The position numbers and the translations under genes were made by a program. Below, piece after piece: positions 29,477 to 38,848 of a stretch of DNA of 64,000 bases. The notes beneath the pieces were generated by a model. That model was not told the DNA's origin. It saw nothing but the letters and a program-made list of their open reading frames with translations, and searched no databases. Within the stretch, counting starts at the first letter, position 1, and each line of letters begins with the position of its first letter. This stretch comes from Pseudidiomarina indica (lineage in GTDB: Bacteria > Pseudomonadota > Gammaproteobacteria > Enterobacterales > Alteromonadaceae): positions 124,001 to 188,000 of the forward strand of contig JAJUHK010000001.1 in assembly GCA_029279945.1 (NCBI GenBank), read 5' to 3'.

Positions 29477-30151
29477 ATGGCAATCAATTGGAGTGAATTT
29501 TTAGCGGTTGCAAGCTTGCATTTGTTGGCGGTTATTAGTCCAGGCCCCGATTTTGCGGTAACGACTCGTTATAGCATGAGTTTTGGTCGGCAAGTTGGTC
29601 GTTGGGTCGCCCTTGGCATTGGCTGTGGCATTTTAATTCATGTGACCTATTCAGTTTTAGGTGTCGCGTTATTAATCCATCGTCATGAGTGGTTGTACGG
29701 CGTGTTACTGTGGGTTGGTGCTGGGTATTTTGCCTGGTTAGGGGGGCAAGCGATCCAAGCACAGCCAAAAATAGGTGAACCACCACAGCACACTCGGGAA
29801 TACCATCAGCTAAAACCGGGACAAGCATTTCGCATTGGATTCCTGACCAATGCCTTGAATGTTAAAGCGACCTTGTTCTTTATGGCGTTGTTCACCACCG
29901 TGATTCAACCGACCACGCTCACTACGGTAAAAATTAGCTATGGACTATATATGGCGCTGGTGACCGCTATTTGGTTTGTGTTGTTAAGCACCTTAATTAC
30001 GTGGCAGCCGTTTTACCAGCGACTCTGGCATTACAGTCATTGGGTTGATCGAGGGATGGGTGTGCTACTGTTAGTCTTAGCTGTCAAGTTGGTCGCTGAT
30101 GGTGTGGCTGTGATTATGGATATGGTATCGGCGGTTGCGGTGGTATACTAG
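29477..30151 (+). CDS. LysE/RhtB-family amino acid exporter
   Basis: The 224-residue inner-membrane protein has about six spans and the family signature AVISPGPDFAVTTRYS near the N-terminus, then GFLTNALNVKATLFFMALF in the middle. Family members export threonine, homoserine, lysine or arginine. The divergent LysR gene probably regulates it. AAGAAGG lies just before ATG. It is slightly longer than RhtB because of a loop with several glutamines and histidines (about residues 95-115). Confidence 0.92.
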   Translation: MAINWSEFLAVASLHLLAVISPGPDFAVTTRYSMSFGRQVGRWVALGIGCGILIHVTYSVLGVALLIHRHEWLYGVLLWVGAGYFAWLGGQAIQAQPKIGEPPQHTREYHQLKPGQAFRIGFLTNALNVKATLFFMALFTTVIQPTTLTTVKISYGLYMALVTAIWFVLLSTLITWQPFYQRLWHYSHWVDRGMGVLLLVLAVKLVADGVAVIMDMVSAVAVVY

Positions 30152-30185
30152 CGCGTAGCTTATTTGATAGAACTTAGAGACGATT

Positions 30186-31067
30186 ATGCAGTTATTTGTA
30201 AACGATTTGACAGTCATTGATTTTTCTTATTTGTGCCCCCAGCGTGGCATGGTCGGAGAAAGTTGGATTGTTGATATCGTGCTGGATGGCTCCCTAAATG
30301 AGCAATCCATGATTCTTGATTTTGGACGAGTCAAAAAACAAATTAAACGTATTATTGATGGTGCTGTGGATCATAAATTGGTGATCCCGACCGAACATCC
30401 GTTTACGCAGGTGACCCACCACGACGATGGCAATAGTTATTGGGTCGATTTTATGCGCCCTGAAAACCGCTCAATTCATCTATTCTGTCCTGCTGATGCC
30501 TACGCTTTCATTGACGCAGCCGAAGTGACTATGGGTTCAGTTACCGAGTATTTGCGGGCAGTGATAAAACGTGAGCTACCCGACAATGTGGACGGTCTTG
30601 AATTATTATTGCGGGCTGAAGAAATCCATGGCGCATTTTATCATTATACCCACGGCTTGAAAAAGCACGATGGTAACTGTCAGCGCATTGCTCATGGTCA
30701 TCGATCACGGCTCTATATTGCGATTGACGGTGTGCGTTCACCTGAATTGGAAACTGAATGGGCAGAAAACTGGCGCGATATCTACCTTGGCTCGGCTGAA
30801 GATGTTGTACCGTTAGAGCACACAATACGTTCACCAGCTGCACAACATATCAGTGGAAGGACGCACGTTTCTTATAGTTACCTTGCCGAGCAGGGATTAT
30901 TTGAGTTGCATGTACCGCACTCAGAAAACTATATTATTCCAACAGATTCAACCGTTGAATGTATTGCCGAATATTTAGCAACGACAATCAAACAGCAAGT
31001 ACCAAATGCCAGCGTTCAAGTAACGGCATTTGAAGGAGTCGGTAAAGGGGCTATTAGCCATGCTTAA
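30186..31067 (+). CDS. Tandem-domain 6-carboxytetrahydropterin synthase (QueD/PTPS) family protein
   Basis: The 293-residue protein is about 2.4 times the length of QueD and appears to hold two T-fold domains. The first (about 1-150) keeps MILDFGRVKK and the D62-H63 pair of QueD but lacks the zinc histidines. The second (about 150-293) keeps the zinc and cysteine pattern H156, C165, H170-G-H172 and the terminal glutamate E283, but lost the Asp-His pair. The active site may therefore be composite. Such double PTPS proteins occur in other gammaproteobacteria, but their substrate is unclear. It overlaps the downstream M23 gene by eight bases. Confidence 0.82.
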   Translation: MQLFVNDLTVIDFSYLCPQRGMVGESWIVDIVLDGSLNEQSMILDFGRVKKQIKRIIDGAVDHKLVIPTEHPFTQVTHHDDGNSYWVDFMRPENRSIHLFCPADAYAFIDAAEVTMGSVTEYLRAVIKRELPDNVDGLELLLRAEEIHGAFYHYTHGLKKHDGNCQRIAHGHRSRLYIAIDGVRSPELETEWAENWRDIYLGSAEDVVPLEHTIRSPAAQHISGRTHVSYSYLAEQGLFELHVPHSENYIIPTDSTVECIAEYLATTIKQQVPNASVQVTAFEGVGKGAISHA

Positions 31068-31920
31068 ATCTAAATTGATGAATTTGCTTGTTACAGGAGC
31101 ATATTTGGTATCACTGTCGGCGTTTGCTGCTGAAGTGAAGCTATCAGGAGCACTGACGTCAGGCGGACTAATTATTGCTGAATTTGACGATGCAGTAGCT
31201 GTTCAGCTAAACGACGAAGATCTCATGCTGACCGAAACTAAGCAAGCGGTATTTGGTTTTGGCCGTGATCAGCAGGGAAAACAGCGACTGAGTTGGCATG
31301 ACAGCAACGGTCAACAGCATGAATACGTCTTTACTATTGCGCCTCGTGACTACGTTATTGACCGTGTCGACGGCGTGCCACAACAAACGGTGACTCCTGA
31401 CCCAGAACAACAAGCACGCGCGCGTCGCGAGGCTGAACTAGTATGGCAGGCGCGGGATGCTGCCGTAACTCAATTGACCGAATTTTTAACACCGATCATT
31501 ATGCCCGCCAAAGGGCGAATTAGTGGAGTTTACGGGAGTCAACGGATTTTTAATGGAACTCCAAGAAACCCACATTATGGGCTCGATATTGCCGCACCGA
31601 AGGGAAGTCCGGTGATCGCGCCATGGTCTGGCCGCGTAATATTAGCCGAGCCTGACCTATTTTATTCTGGTGGAACCTTGATTGTAGATCACGGCCATGG
31701 GGTGACCAGTACCTTCATCCATTTGGATAAAATACATGTAGCAGTGGGCGACTTTATCACTCAAGGACAACGTATTGCTGATATTGGCGCAACCGGACGG
31801 GTGACAGGCCCACACTTAGATTGGCGTATTAATTGGCGCCATTTGCGTTTAGATCCGGCGCTCGTGGTGGAACACTTTTCGGCAGCAGCAACCAATCCCG
31901 TACCGCCTCAGGCGCATTAA
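31060..31920 (+). CDS. M23-family peptidase, periplasmic
   Basis: The protein is 286 residues from the ATG chosen (MLKSKLMNLL), which overlaps the preceding stop. An in-frame ATG 30 bases upstream would spoil the signal peptide. A signal peptide (to about SAFAAE) is followed by an all-beta region, a short coiled-coil segment rich in Q, A and R, and a LytM/M23 domain with HYGLDIAAPKGSPVIAP (H and D zinc ligands), TFIHLDK and the ending TGPHLDWRINW. The enzyme class cleaves peptidoglycan cross-bridges; the zinc site looks intact, so it is probably active. Its 3' 92 bases overlap the convergent M61 gene. Confidence 0.9.
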   Translation: MLKSKLMNLLVTGAYLVSLSAFAAEVKLSGALTSGGLIIAEFDDAVAVQLNDEDLMLTETKQAVFGFGRDQQGKQRLSWHDSNGQQHEYVFTIAPRDYVIDRVDGVPQQTVTPDPEQQARARREAELVWQARDAAVTQLTEFLTPIIMPAKGRISGVYGSQRIFNGTPRNPHYGLDIAAPKGSPVIAPWSGRVILAEPDLFYSGGTLIVDHGHGVTSTFIHLDKIHVAVGDFITQGQRIADIGATGRVTGPHLDWRINWRHLRLDPALVVEHFSAAATNPVPPQAH

Positions 31921-33649
31921 TGGTGAGTGTATAGCTGGTTGGTTGCGCCGCTTGCCAAGTTAATTTCAATTCTAGTAACTCATCCCGTCGGAAGGCATGG
32001 ACAATGACTTCGTCACCTGGTTCTGAACGCTGTAGGATATCTTTGATGCTGACATCATTTGCTTGCAAGTAATCGATAGCGATAATTCGATCGTGGGCAC
32101 TCAAACCCGCTAAATGTGCAGCTTCACCTTGGAACACATGGTGTAATTCAAGGCCATGGGGAGTTGCTTTATATTTGGCCCCTAACGCGACAGGCGCTGG
32201 ATGCTCGGCCTTACGACCACCATATTGGTTATCATCGGCGCTGAGCACAGGAGTGATTGACACCCCGAATTTTGCCAGCAATTCACGCAACGGGAGTGGG
32301 TTTGTTGTATAGAGTGCTTGTTGTAGGAAGTCACTGATATCAATGTCATATTTCGCTCGAATAAAGGTCATCACTGTATCATCTGCAGTGCCTTTAAGGT
32401 TTTTACCGTAGTTCAACCACAAGTCATTCATCACGCGCGCTAATGTAATGTGATGGTCAGAGCGTAGCCGTAATATCAAATCTAAGCAGAGCGCGATGAG
32501 GGCACCTTTGGCGTAGTAGCTGACAATGCTATTGGGAGCATTCTCGTCCTGTTTATAAAACTTGGTCCACGCATGAAAGCTAGATTCAGTAACTGTTTGT
32601 TTGTGTAGCCCTATACCGCGTTTGACCCGAGCTATGGTGTCGCCTAACAAAGCGAGGTAAGTGTCAGCATCAATTAGTCCAGCACGATGCAGGAGGTAAT
32701 CGTCAAAATAGGATGTTACCCCCTCATAGAACCAGAGTTGTTCGGTATATTGTTCGCGCGCAAGACGATATGGAATAAACGCTTTCGGCTTAAGTGTTTT
32801 TATATTCCAGCTATGAAAGTATTCGTGGCTACACAAGCTGAGAAATGTTCGATAATACTTATCAACAACTGTTTGATTGGCGCTAATAAGGTCATGGCGG
32901 CTGCACATTAATGCAGTAGAATTGCGATGCTCAAGTCCCCCAAAACCTTGGCCAACAACAATCGTTAGAAACACATATTCGTGAAAGGGAACCTGGCCAT
33001 CAAATAGGTCAATGTGTTGTTCGCAAATAGCTGTTAAATCACGGCAAATACGCTTAACATCTGCATAATGGCGGCCTACCAACACGAACACATGAGGAAT
33101 GTTTCGTACGGCAAACTGCTCGATTGTTAACTCGCCCATTATGACGGGATAATCGATGAATTCATCGTAATTATTAGCTTGAAAGACGCCAGCGTTAAAC
33201 GCTGTACCATCAATTCGTGGCATCCCGGTGGCAACCTGCCAATGGCGGTAGGGTCTTAGGGTCAATTGACAGGGTTGATCAGCGTATGGCAACACCGCCA
33301 AACAGAGGCTCGATGGATTAAAAAAGCCCCAATATTGATCGAGATAGGCGCTGCGCACACTAAGATCAAATGCGTACACCTCGTAACTGACGATGATTCG
33401 CTCAGAACTCTGTGGAATAATTTCCCAGGTTTGTTTATCAATGGCCTTGATGGGGATGACGTGATCCCCTTGGTGCGCCTTTAATACGTTAATATTTTTG
33501 GCAAAATCACGAATCATATAGCTCCCAGGGAGCCATGCAGGTAAGGTAAGACGAAGCGGTGTTTGATGTCGATCAAGAACTGGTATCTCTATTGTTACAG
33601 CAAACAAATGCGCTTCAGCATCACGTATTTGAATCTGGTAATACACCAT
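31829..33649 (-). CDS. M61-family glycyl aminopeptidase with PDZ domain
   Basis: The 606-residue metallopeptidase has the zinc motif H275-E-Y-F-H279 in LCSHEYFHSWNIK and the downstream glutamate in WFYEGVTSYFDD. A C-terminal PDZ domain (about 495-570) includes GLSAHDRIIAIDYLQAND. No signal peptide is evident, so it is probably cytosolic. M61 enzymes remove N-terminal glycine or alanine. A longer frame begins at 33697, but AAGGTGAGG precedes the ATG at 33649, giving MVYYQIQIRD. The final 92 bases are also coding on the other strand in the M23 gene. Confidence 0.92.
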   Translation of the reverse strand: MVYYQIQIRDAEAHLFAVTIEIPVLDRHQTPLRLTLPAWLPGSYMIRDFAKNINVLKAHQGDHVIPIKAIDKQTWEIIPQSSERIIVSYEVYAFDLSVRSAYLDQYWGFFNPSSLCLAVLPYADQPCQLTLRPYRHWQVATGMPRIDGTAFNAGVFQANNYDEFIDYPVIMGELTIEQFAVRNIPHVFVLVGRHYADVKRICRDLTAICEQHIDLFDGQVPFHEYVFLTIVVGQGFGGLEHRNSTALMCSRHDLISANQTVVDKYYRTFLSLCSHEYFHSWNIKTLKPKAFIPYRLAREQYTEQLWFYEGVTSYFDDYLLHRAGLIDADTYLALLGDTIARVKRGIGLHKQTVTESSFHAWTKFYKQDENAPNSIVSYYAKGALIALCLDLILRLRSDHHITLARVMNDLWLNYGKNLKGTADDTVMTFIRAKYDIDISDFLQQALYTTNPLPLRELLAKFGVSITPVLSADDNQYGGRKAEHPAPVALGAKYKATPHGLELHHVFQGEAAHLAGLSAHDRIIAIDYLQANDVSIKDILQRSEPGDEVIVHAFRRDELLELKLTWQAAQPTSYTLTINAPEAVRDWLLLPKSVPPRAPDLNANGAN

Positions 33650-33799
33650 ATGAAACCTCACCTTAATGATCCGCCCATTGTTTTTATAGCTTAACATTAA
33701 AATGGCGGCATGTGGCTGTGTTGGTGCGATGAACTAGGAATAATTTTACTATTAAACAGGTATAATGAATCTTCCACGAAAGCGCAAAACAGAGGCTTT

Positions 33800-34879
33800 A
33801 TGCTGAGCAATTGGAAACAATTACTAGATGATCGAAACCGCTTTTTCTGGGTATTACAAATATCTGGGTGGAGTGGTTATGCGTTAGTTCATTATATCGG
33901 CTCGTTAATGCATGAGATGCGTGATATCTATGTATTAATCCTACTGCTTGGTGCCTACGCAGGTTTTTTGTTAACCGTACCACTACGCTACTTATATCGC
34001 CGTATTTGGGATGTGAGCCCATGGTTACTCATTATTGTGGTGTTAGCCGCTAGCTATGTATCTGCTGCATTGTGGGCAGTTATTGATAACGCCACGTATT
34101 GGGAAATTTATAAGTTTGGTTTTACCCCAGATAGTAAATGGTTTTACTTTAAAAATACTATCGCAAAGTTTTATATCATGCTGAGCTGGAGCGGCTTGTA
34201 CTTTGGTATTAAATACTACCAAATGCTGCAGGATGAGAAGCAAAAGGCTTTGGTTGCTACGTCAATGGCGCACCAAGCACAATTAAAAATGTTACGTTAT
34301 CAGTTGAATCCTCATTTTTTGTTCAACACTCTTAATGCCATTTCAACGTTGATTTTGGTACAAGAAAACGACTTGGCAAACCGGATGATGTCCAAACTCA
34401 GCTTGTTTTTACGCTTTAGCTTAGATAATGAACCCATCAAAAAGATCCCCTTGGAGCGTGAGATAGATGCGCTGATGCTGTATCTCGATATCGAGAAAGT
34501 GCGATTTGACGATCGCCTTAAAGTAACGTTAGATATAGGGGATGATGTAAAACAAGCGCTAGTTCCTAGTTTATTCCTCCAGCCACTGATTGAAAACTCA
34601 GTCAAGTACGCCATAGCCAAGTTGGAAGAAGGCGGTGAAATTACGATCACAGCGCGGCGGGATGGAGAGAGTTTAGTGATCGTTGTCGCTGACAACGGAC
34701 CCGGTTGTACGAAACCATTAGATAGCTTATCTGAACAAGGTGGCGTAGGGTTAGCCAATACTCGCGAACGATTACAAGCCTTGTATGGACGGAACTACTC
34801 ATTTACATTAGCTGATAATACCCCGCGTGGGTTGCGTATTGAAATTCGAATTCCATTGGAGCAGGTAGAGCAGGCATGA
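33800..34879 (+). CDS. LytS/AlgZ-type sensor histidine kinase
   Basis: The 359-residue kinase has four N-terminal spans (about 12-140) and a His_kinase domain whose phosphorylated histidine is in LRYQLNPHFLFNTLNAIS, then an ATPase with PLIENSVKYAI and VADNGPG. It signals through the LytTR regulator that overlaps it by four bases. An in-frame ATG lies 90 bases upstream, but AGAGG precedes the ATG chosen (MLSNWKQLL). It has no large sensor domain, so the stimulus is probably sensed in the membrane. Confidence 0.92.
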   Translation: MLSNWKQLLDDRNRFFWVLQISGWSGYALVHYIGSLMHEMRDIYVLILLLGAYAGFLLTVPLRYLYRRIWDVSPWLLIIVVLAASYVSAALWAVIDNATYWEIYKFGFTPDSKWFYFKNTIAKFYIMLSWSGLYFGIKYYQMLQDEKQKALVATSMAHQAQLKMLRYQLNPHFLFNTLNAISTLILVQENDLANRMMSKLSLFLRFSLDNEPIKKIPLEREIDALMLYLDIEKVRFDDRLKVTLDIGDDVKQALVPSLFLQPLIENSVKYAIAKLEEGGEITITARRDGESLVIVVADNGPGCTKPLDSLSEQGGVGLANTRERLQALYGRNYSFTLADNTPRGLRIEIRIPLEQVEQA

Positions 34880-35703
34880 CAGAAAAAATCCGTACCCTTG
34901 TCGTTGATGATGAATCGTTAGCCCGTCGCGGTCTGGTGGTGCGCCTGCAAGAATTTGAGCAAATTGAATTGCTACAAGAATGTCCAAGTGCCCGTGAAGC
35001 TTTAGAGGTTATTGGCCGCGAACAGCCCGATTTGGTTTTTTTAGATATTCAAATGCCTGGAATGAATGGCTTTGAATTGTTACGTGAAGTTCAATCACAT
35101 GGCTACAAGATGCCTTTTGTCGTGTTCGTCACAGCGTATGATCAATATGCAATTAAGGCCTTTGAAGTACGAGCCATCGATTACATCTTAAAGCCTGTTG
35201 ATCACGAGCGTTTAGCACAAAGTATTCAACGTATTGAAAAAAGCATCGCAGCCCGTGATCAAAAAGTGCAACAAGAGCGTATTGTGAATATGTTGGCCGA
35301 AGCAACCGGAGAAGACTGTGAAGCGATTCTGAAACGGTTGGCGAGTGGTGATGACATCAGTGTTGTACGTTACCCTGAACATATTGCGATCAAGGAAAGT
35401 GGTGAGATCACGCGCGTGGCCATCAACTCTATTGAGTGGATTGACGCCGCCGGTGATTACATGTGTATTCATGCGGGTAGTGAGACCCACATTTTGCGGC
35501 GGACAATGAAAGAATTAGAGGAAGAATTAAACCCGCAACGCTTCCAACGAATCCATCGTTCTGCCATTGTAAATATGGAGCATGTTGAAAAGCTTTGTAG
35601 TCGGCAAAATGGCGAGTATCACTTAATTTTACGTAACGGAAAAGAGTTGAAGGTAAGCCGTAGTTACAAAGATCGAATTAAAAAACTTATTCTCAATCAA
35701 TAG
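34876..35703 (+). CDS. LytR/AlgR-family response regulator
   Basis: The 275-residue regulator has a complete receiver domain (about 5-125): acidic pair D11-D12, phospho-acceptor D57 in LVFLDIQMPGMNG, switch T in VTAYD, and K in ILKPVD. A LytTR DNA-binding domain follows (about 165-272, SIEWIDAAGDYMCIHA, RIHRSAIVNMEHVE). It is the partner of the upstream kinase by ATGA overlap. Its targets are not apparent; pykA converges on it. Confidence 0.94.
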   Translation: MTEKIRTLVVDDESLARRGLVVRLQEFEQIELLQECPSAREALEVIGREQPDLVFLDIQMPGMNGFELLREVQSHGYKMPFVVFVTAYDQYAIKAFEVRAIDYILKPVDHERLAQSIQRIEKSIAARDQKVQQERIVNMLAEATGEDCEAILKRLASGDDISVVRYPEHIAIKESGEITRVAINSIEWIDAAGDYMCIHAGSETHILRRTMKELEEELNPQRFQRIHRSAIVNMEHVEKLCSRQNGEYHLILRNGKELKVSRSYKDRIKKLILNQ

Positions 35704-35761
35704 AGTAGGGTGGCGGCTTACAATAAAGTATAAGCCGCAATAGCCTTAGTCGAGTGACCTA

Positions 35762-37198
35762 TTAGGTCACTTCTATAATCTTACAGGTGTTGGTTGAGCC
35801 AACCGTCTCCATCACATCCCCATGTGTCAAAATCACGATATCACCAGGTACTACATGGCCTCGTAGCTTGATTTCATTGATGGCATCTTGAACTAATTCG
35901 TGCGGTTTGCTCTTGGTAGAATCAAATGCAATAGGGTATACACCGCGATATAACGCACAACGTGTACGACTTTCGCTATGACGTGATAACGAGAAAATCG
36001 GTAGTGCTGTATTTATTCGCGACATTAATTTAGCCGTTGATCCTGATTCAGTCAGTGCAATAATCGCTTTCACTCCAGCTAAATGTGTCGCTGCATACAT
36101 AGCGCTTATCGCGGTTGCTTCTTGAATCGAAGTAAAGGTCTCATCCATATCGTGATTTTCGATGGTTACGCTTGGATGTGTTTCGGCCCCCAAACAGATC
36201 TCTGCCATGGCTTTCACCGTCGCAACGGGATATTTTCCAGCAGCAGTTTCGGCGGATAACATTACCGCATCGGTACCATCGAGCACAGCGTTCGCGACGT
36301 CCATGACTTCCGCTCGAGTCGGCATCGGATTATCGATCATGGATTCCATCATTTGTGTTGCAGTAATGACCACTTTATTGCATTGGCGGGCACGACGAAT
36401 AATACGCTTTTGTTTACCCACTAAATGGGCGTCACCAATTTCCACACCTAAGTCGCCACGCGCAACCATGACAGCATCAGAAGCACGGATAATATCGTCA
36501 AGCGCTTCGTCAGTTGCTACTGCCTCGGCCCGTTCAATCTTGGCACAAATCATACCGCGCCCATTGGCCGCCCGTAAGAGGCGACGCGCTTCATGAATAT
36601 CCGCACTGCTGCGCGGGAAACTCACGGCTAAGTAATCCACCTCGATTTTTGCAGCAACTTCTATATCTTTTAAGTCCTTATCGGTTAATGCGGCAGCAGA
36701 TAATCCCCCGCCTAAACGATTAATTCCTTTATTATTCGATAGCTTACCGCCAATTAGGACCGAGGTGGTGACCTGATTGTTGCTTACATCTTCAACTTTT
36801 AAACGAATGCGACCATCATCGAGTAGGAGGATATCGCCTTCACGAACATCTTGCGGGAGTTCTTTATAATCGATACCAACGCGCTGGTGGTTGCCAGCAT
36901 TAGGATCATAGTTAGCATCTAGCACAAATACGTCGCCGACATCTAAAGTGACAGAGCTGCTTTCAAACTTGGCAATCCGTATTTTAGGGCCTTGTAAGTC
37001 CCCCAAAATCGCAACATGGGTTCCGAGTCGAGTAGCTATTTCACGCACTAACTGCGCACGACGTTCATGATCTTCTGCTGTACCATGGGAAAAATTAAGT
37101 CGAACAACATTCGCGCCCGCTTTGATTAGCGCCTCAAGAACAACTGGATCATCGGTAGCTGGACCCAATGTGGTAACAATTTTGGTACGCCGTAACAT
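35762..37198 (-). CDS. pykA: Pyruvate kinase (PykA type)
   Basis: The enzyme converts phosphoenolpyruvate and ADP to pyruvate and ATP. Its 478 residues start [14 protein letters not shown] and match E. coli PykA (480). Key segments are [44 protein letters not shown] and [18 protein letters not shown] precedes ATG. It is divergent from the GAPDH gene, grouping two lower-glycolysis enzymes. An 8-bp hairpin (35753-35771) overlaps its stop codon. Confidence 0.97.
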   Translation of the reverse strand: MLRRTKIVTTLGPATDDPVVLEALIKAGANVVRLNFSHGTAEDHERRAQLVREIATRLGTHVAILGDLQGPKIRIAKFESSSVTLDVGDVFVLDANYDPNAGNHQRVGIDYKELPQDVREGDILLLDDGRIRLKVEDVSNNQVTTSVLIGGKLSNNKGINRLGGGLSAAALTDKDLKDIEVAAKIEVDYLAVSFPRSSADIHEARRLLRAANGRGMICAKIERAEAVATDEALDDIIRASDAVMVARGDLGVEIGDAHLVGKQKRIIRRARQCNKVVITATQMMESMIDNPMPTRAEVMDVANAVLDGTDAVMLSAETAAGKYPVATVKAMAEICLGAETHPSVTIENHDMDETFTSIQEATAISAMYAATHLAGVKAIIALTESGSTAKLMSRINTALPIFSLSRHSESRTRCALYRGVYPIAFDSTKSKPHELVQDAINEIKLRGHVVPGDIVILTHGDVMETVGSTNTCKIIEVT

Positions 37199-37224
37199 AG
37201 CTTTACTCCTTTAGTTTTACGCAA

Positions 37225-37253
37225 ATTATACCATGTATCATACTGAGTTACAG
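37225..37253 (-). promoter_or_regulatory. Extended -10 promoter for pykA
   Basis: On the minus strand TGGTATAAT is a perfect extended -10 (37225-37233). A weak -35 (CTGTAA) lies 17 bases upstream. It would start transcription about 20 bases before the pykA ATG. Confidence 0.5.
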
Positions 37254-37341
37254 AGCCTGTGGCGCTTGTCATCGTATTTAAGTACAATATCGTCAGATTT
37301 TTCTTGTAACCGTCAAATTTACGTAACAGAAAGGTAATCTC

Positions 37342-38787
37342 ATGAGTGATCAGCAACAGGATCTGACCCTAGCAAGTTGGCAGGAGCGCCAAGAATATGC
37401 CGAGATGATGCAGCCACTTATTGGTCGGTTGTATCGCAATTATGGTGTAGAAATTTTAGTTTACGGTCGTTCACTATTGAATGTAGACACTATTAATATC
37501 ATCAAGGCGCATCGCCTGATTAGCCGTCATGAAGGGCTTAAGCTCCGGTTGCGTGAAAGCTATCCGTTCATTGAAGCATTAAGTAAGATGAAACTGGCGC
37601 CAGCGCGTGTTGACTTGGGCAAGCTAGCATTCAATTATCTGCATAAAGATGCAGGTAAAGGTGACAGTATTGAAGCTTATCTTGAGCGCGAGCTCGCTGA
37701 AATTGTTAACCATGCTGATGAAATCCCAGTTCAAGATATCGTCTTGTACGGATTTGGCCGCATTGGACGGTTACTTGCGCGATTACTGATTGAGCGTAAC
37801 GGTAGCAACAACAAAATGCGATTGCGCGCCATCGTGGTGCGTGGTGGGCGTGAAGGTGACCTAGAGAAACGCGCTAGCTTATTGCGTCGTGATTCAATTC
37901 ACGGCCCATTTAATGGCTCTATTACGGTGGATCATGAGAACTCAGCCATTAAAGCAAACGGTACTAGTATTAAAGTGATTTACTCGGACGGTCCAGATCA
38001 AGTGGACTATACTCAGTACGGTATCAATAATGCTATTGTTATTGATAATACAGGTATTTGGAAAGATGAAGTAGGGCTTGGTTTACACCTTAAATCGAAA
38101 GGTGTGAAAAAAGTACTGTTAACAGCCCCGTCAAAAGGCGATATTAAAAACATCGTCTATGGTGTAAACCATAACGATATCCAACCTGAAGACTTGATTG
38201 TCAGTGCAGCTAGCTGTACCACAAACGCTATCACCCCTGTGTTAAAGGTAGTGAATGACGAATTTGGTATTCGTAATGGACACGTAGAAACTGTTCACTC
38301 TTATACCAATGATCAAAACCTTATTGATAATTATCACAAAGCGGAGCGTCGCGGCCGTTCTGCACCATTGAATATGGTATTGACATCAACGGGTGCAGCA
38401 AAAGCTGTTGCTAAAGCCTTACCTGAGTTAGCAGGTAAATTAACCGGCAACGCTATTCGCGTTCCGACACCAAACGTGTCAATGGCCATCATGAACTTGA
38501 ACTTGAATAAAGCGACAACGAAAGAAGAGTTGAATGCGTTTTTATTGCATCAAGCGCTGCATTCAGATTTACAAGCACAGATTGACTACACCGCATCCAC
38601 TGAAATCGTATCCAGTGATCTGGTGGGCTCACGTTATGCTGGCGTCGTTGACTCACAGGCTACTATCGTTGATGGGGATCGTGCCGTTTTATATGTATGG
38701 TACGACAACGAATTCGGTTACAGCTGTCAGGTTATCCGAGTAGCAGAGCAAATGGCTGGTCAACAGTTACTCAATTTACCAAAATAA
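37342..38787 (+). CDS. gap: Glyceraldehyde-3-phosphate dehydrogenase, long form
   Basis: The enzyme oxidises glyceraldehyde-3-phosphate to 1,3-bisphosphoglycerate with NAD(P). At 481 residues it is about 145 longer than GapA. The extra part is N-terminal (1-130), mostly helical and of unknown role. The Rossmann motif YGFGRIGR begins at Y136, and the catalytic C292 lies in SAASCTTN. This long class is found in marine gammaproteobacteria, often beside a GapA; whether it is glycolytic or gluconeogenic cannot be read here. AAAGG precedes the ATG, and a strong terminator follows. Confidence 0.93.
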   Translation: MSDQQQDLTLASWQERQEYAEMMQPLIGRLYRNYGVEILVYGRSLLNVDTINIIKAHRLISRHEGLKLRLRESYPFIEALSKMKLAPARVDLGKLAFNYLHKDAGKGDSIEAYLERELAEIVNHADEIPVQDIVLYGFGRIGRLLARLLIERNGSNNKMRLRAIVVRGGREGDLEKRASLLRRDSIHGPFNGSITVDHENSAIKANGTSIKVIYSDGPDQVDYTQYGINNAIVIDNTGIWKDEVGLGLHLKSKGVKKVLLTAPSKGDIKNIVYGVNHNDIQPEDLIVSAASCTTNAITPVLKVVNDEFGIRNGHVETVHSYTNDQNLIDNYHKAERRGRSAPLNMVLTSTGAAKAVAKALPELAGKLTGNAIRVPTPNVSMAIMNLNLNKATTKEELNAFLLHQALHSDLQAQIDYTASTEIVSSDLVGSRYAGVVDSQATIVDGDRAVLYVWYDNEFGYSCQVIRVAEQMAGQQLLNLPK

Positions 38788-38801
38788 TTGGTACAAAAAT
38801 T

Positions 38802-38833
38802 AAAAGCGCCTGCTGCAGGCGCTTTTCTGTTTT
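38802..38833 (+). terminator. Rho-independent terminator after GAPDH gene
   Basis: A perfect 11-bp stem AAAAGCGCCTG/CAGGCGCTTTT with a CTG loop runs into TTTTCTGTTTTT, 14 bases after the stop. Confidence 0.92.
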
Positions 38834-38848
38834 TAGGAGACATAATTT

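Noticed and set aside
34312..34758. 148-codon minus-strand frame inside the LytS-type kinase
   Set aside because: It is antisense to the conserved kinase core, where codon bias leaves the opposite frame open.
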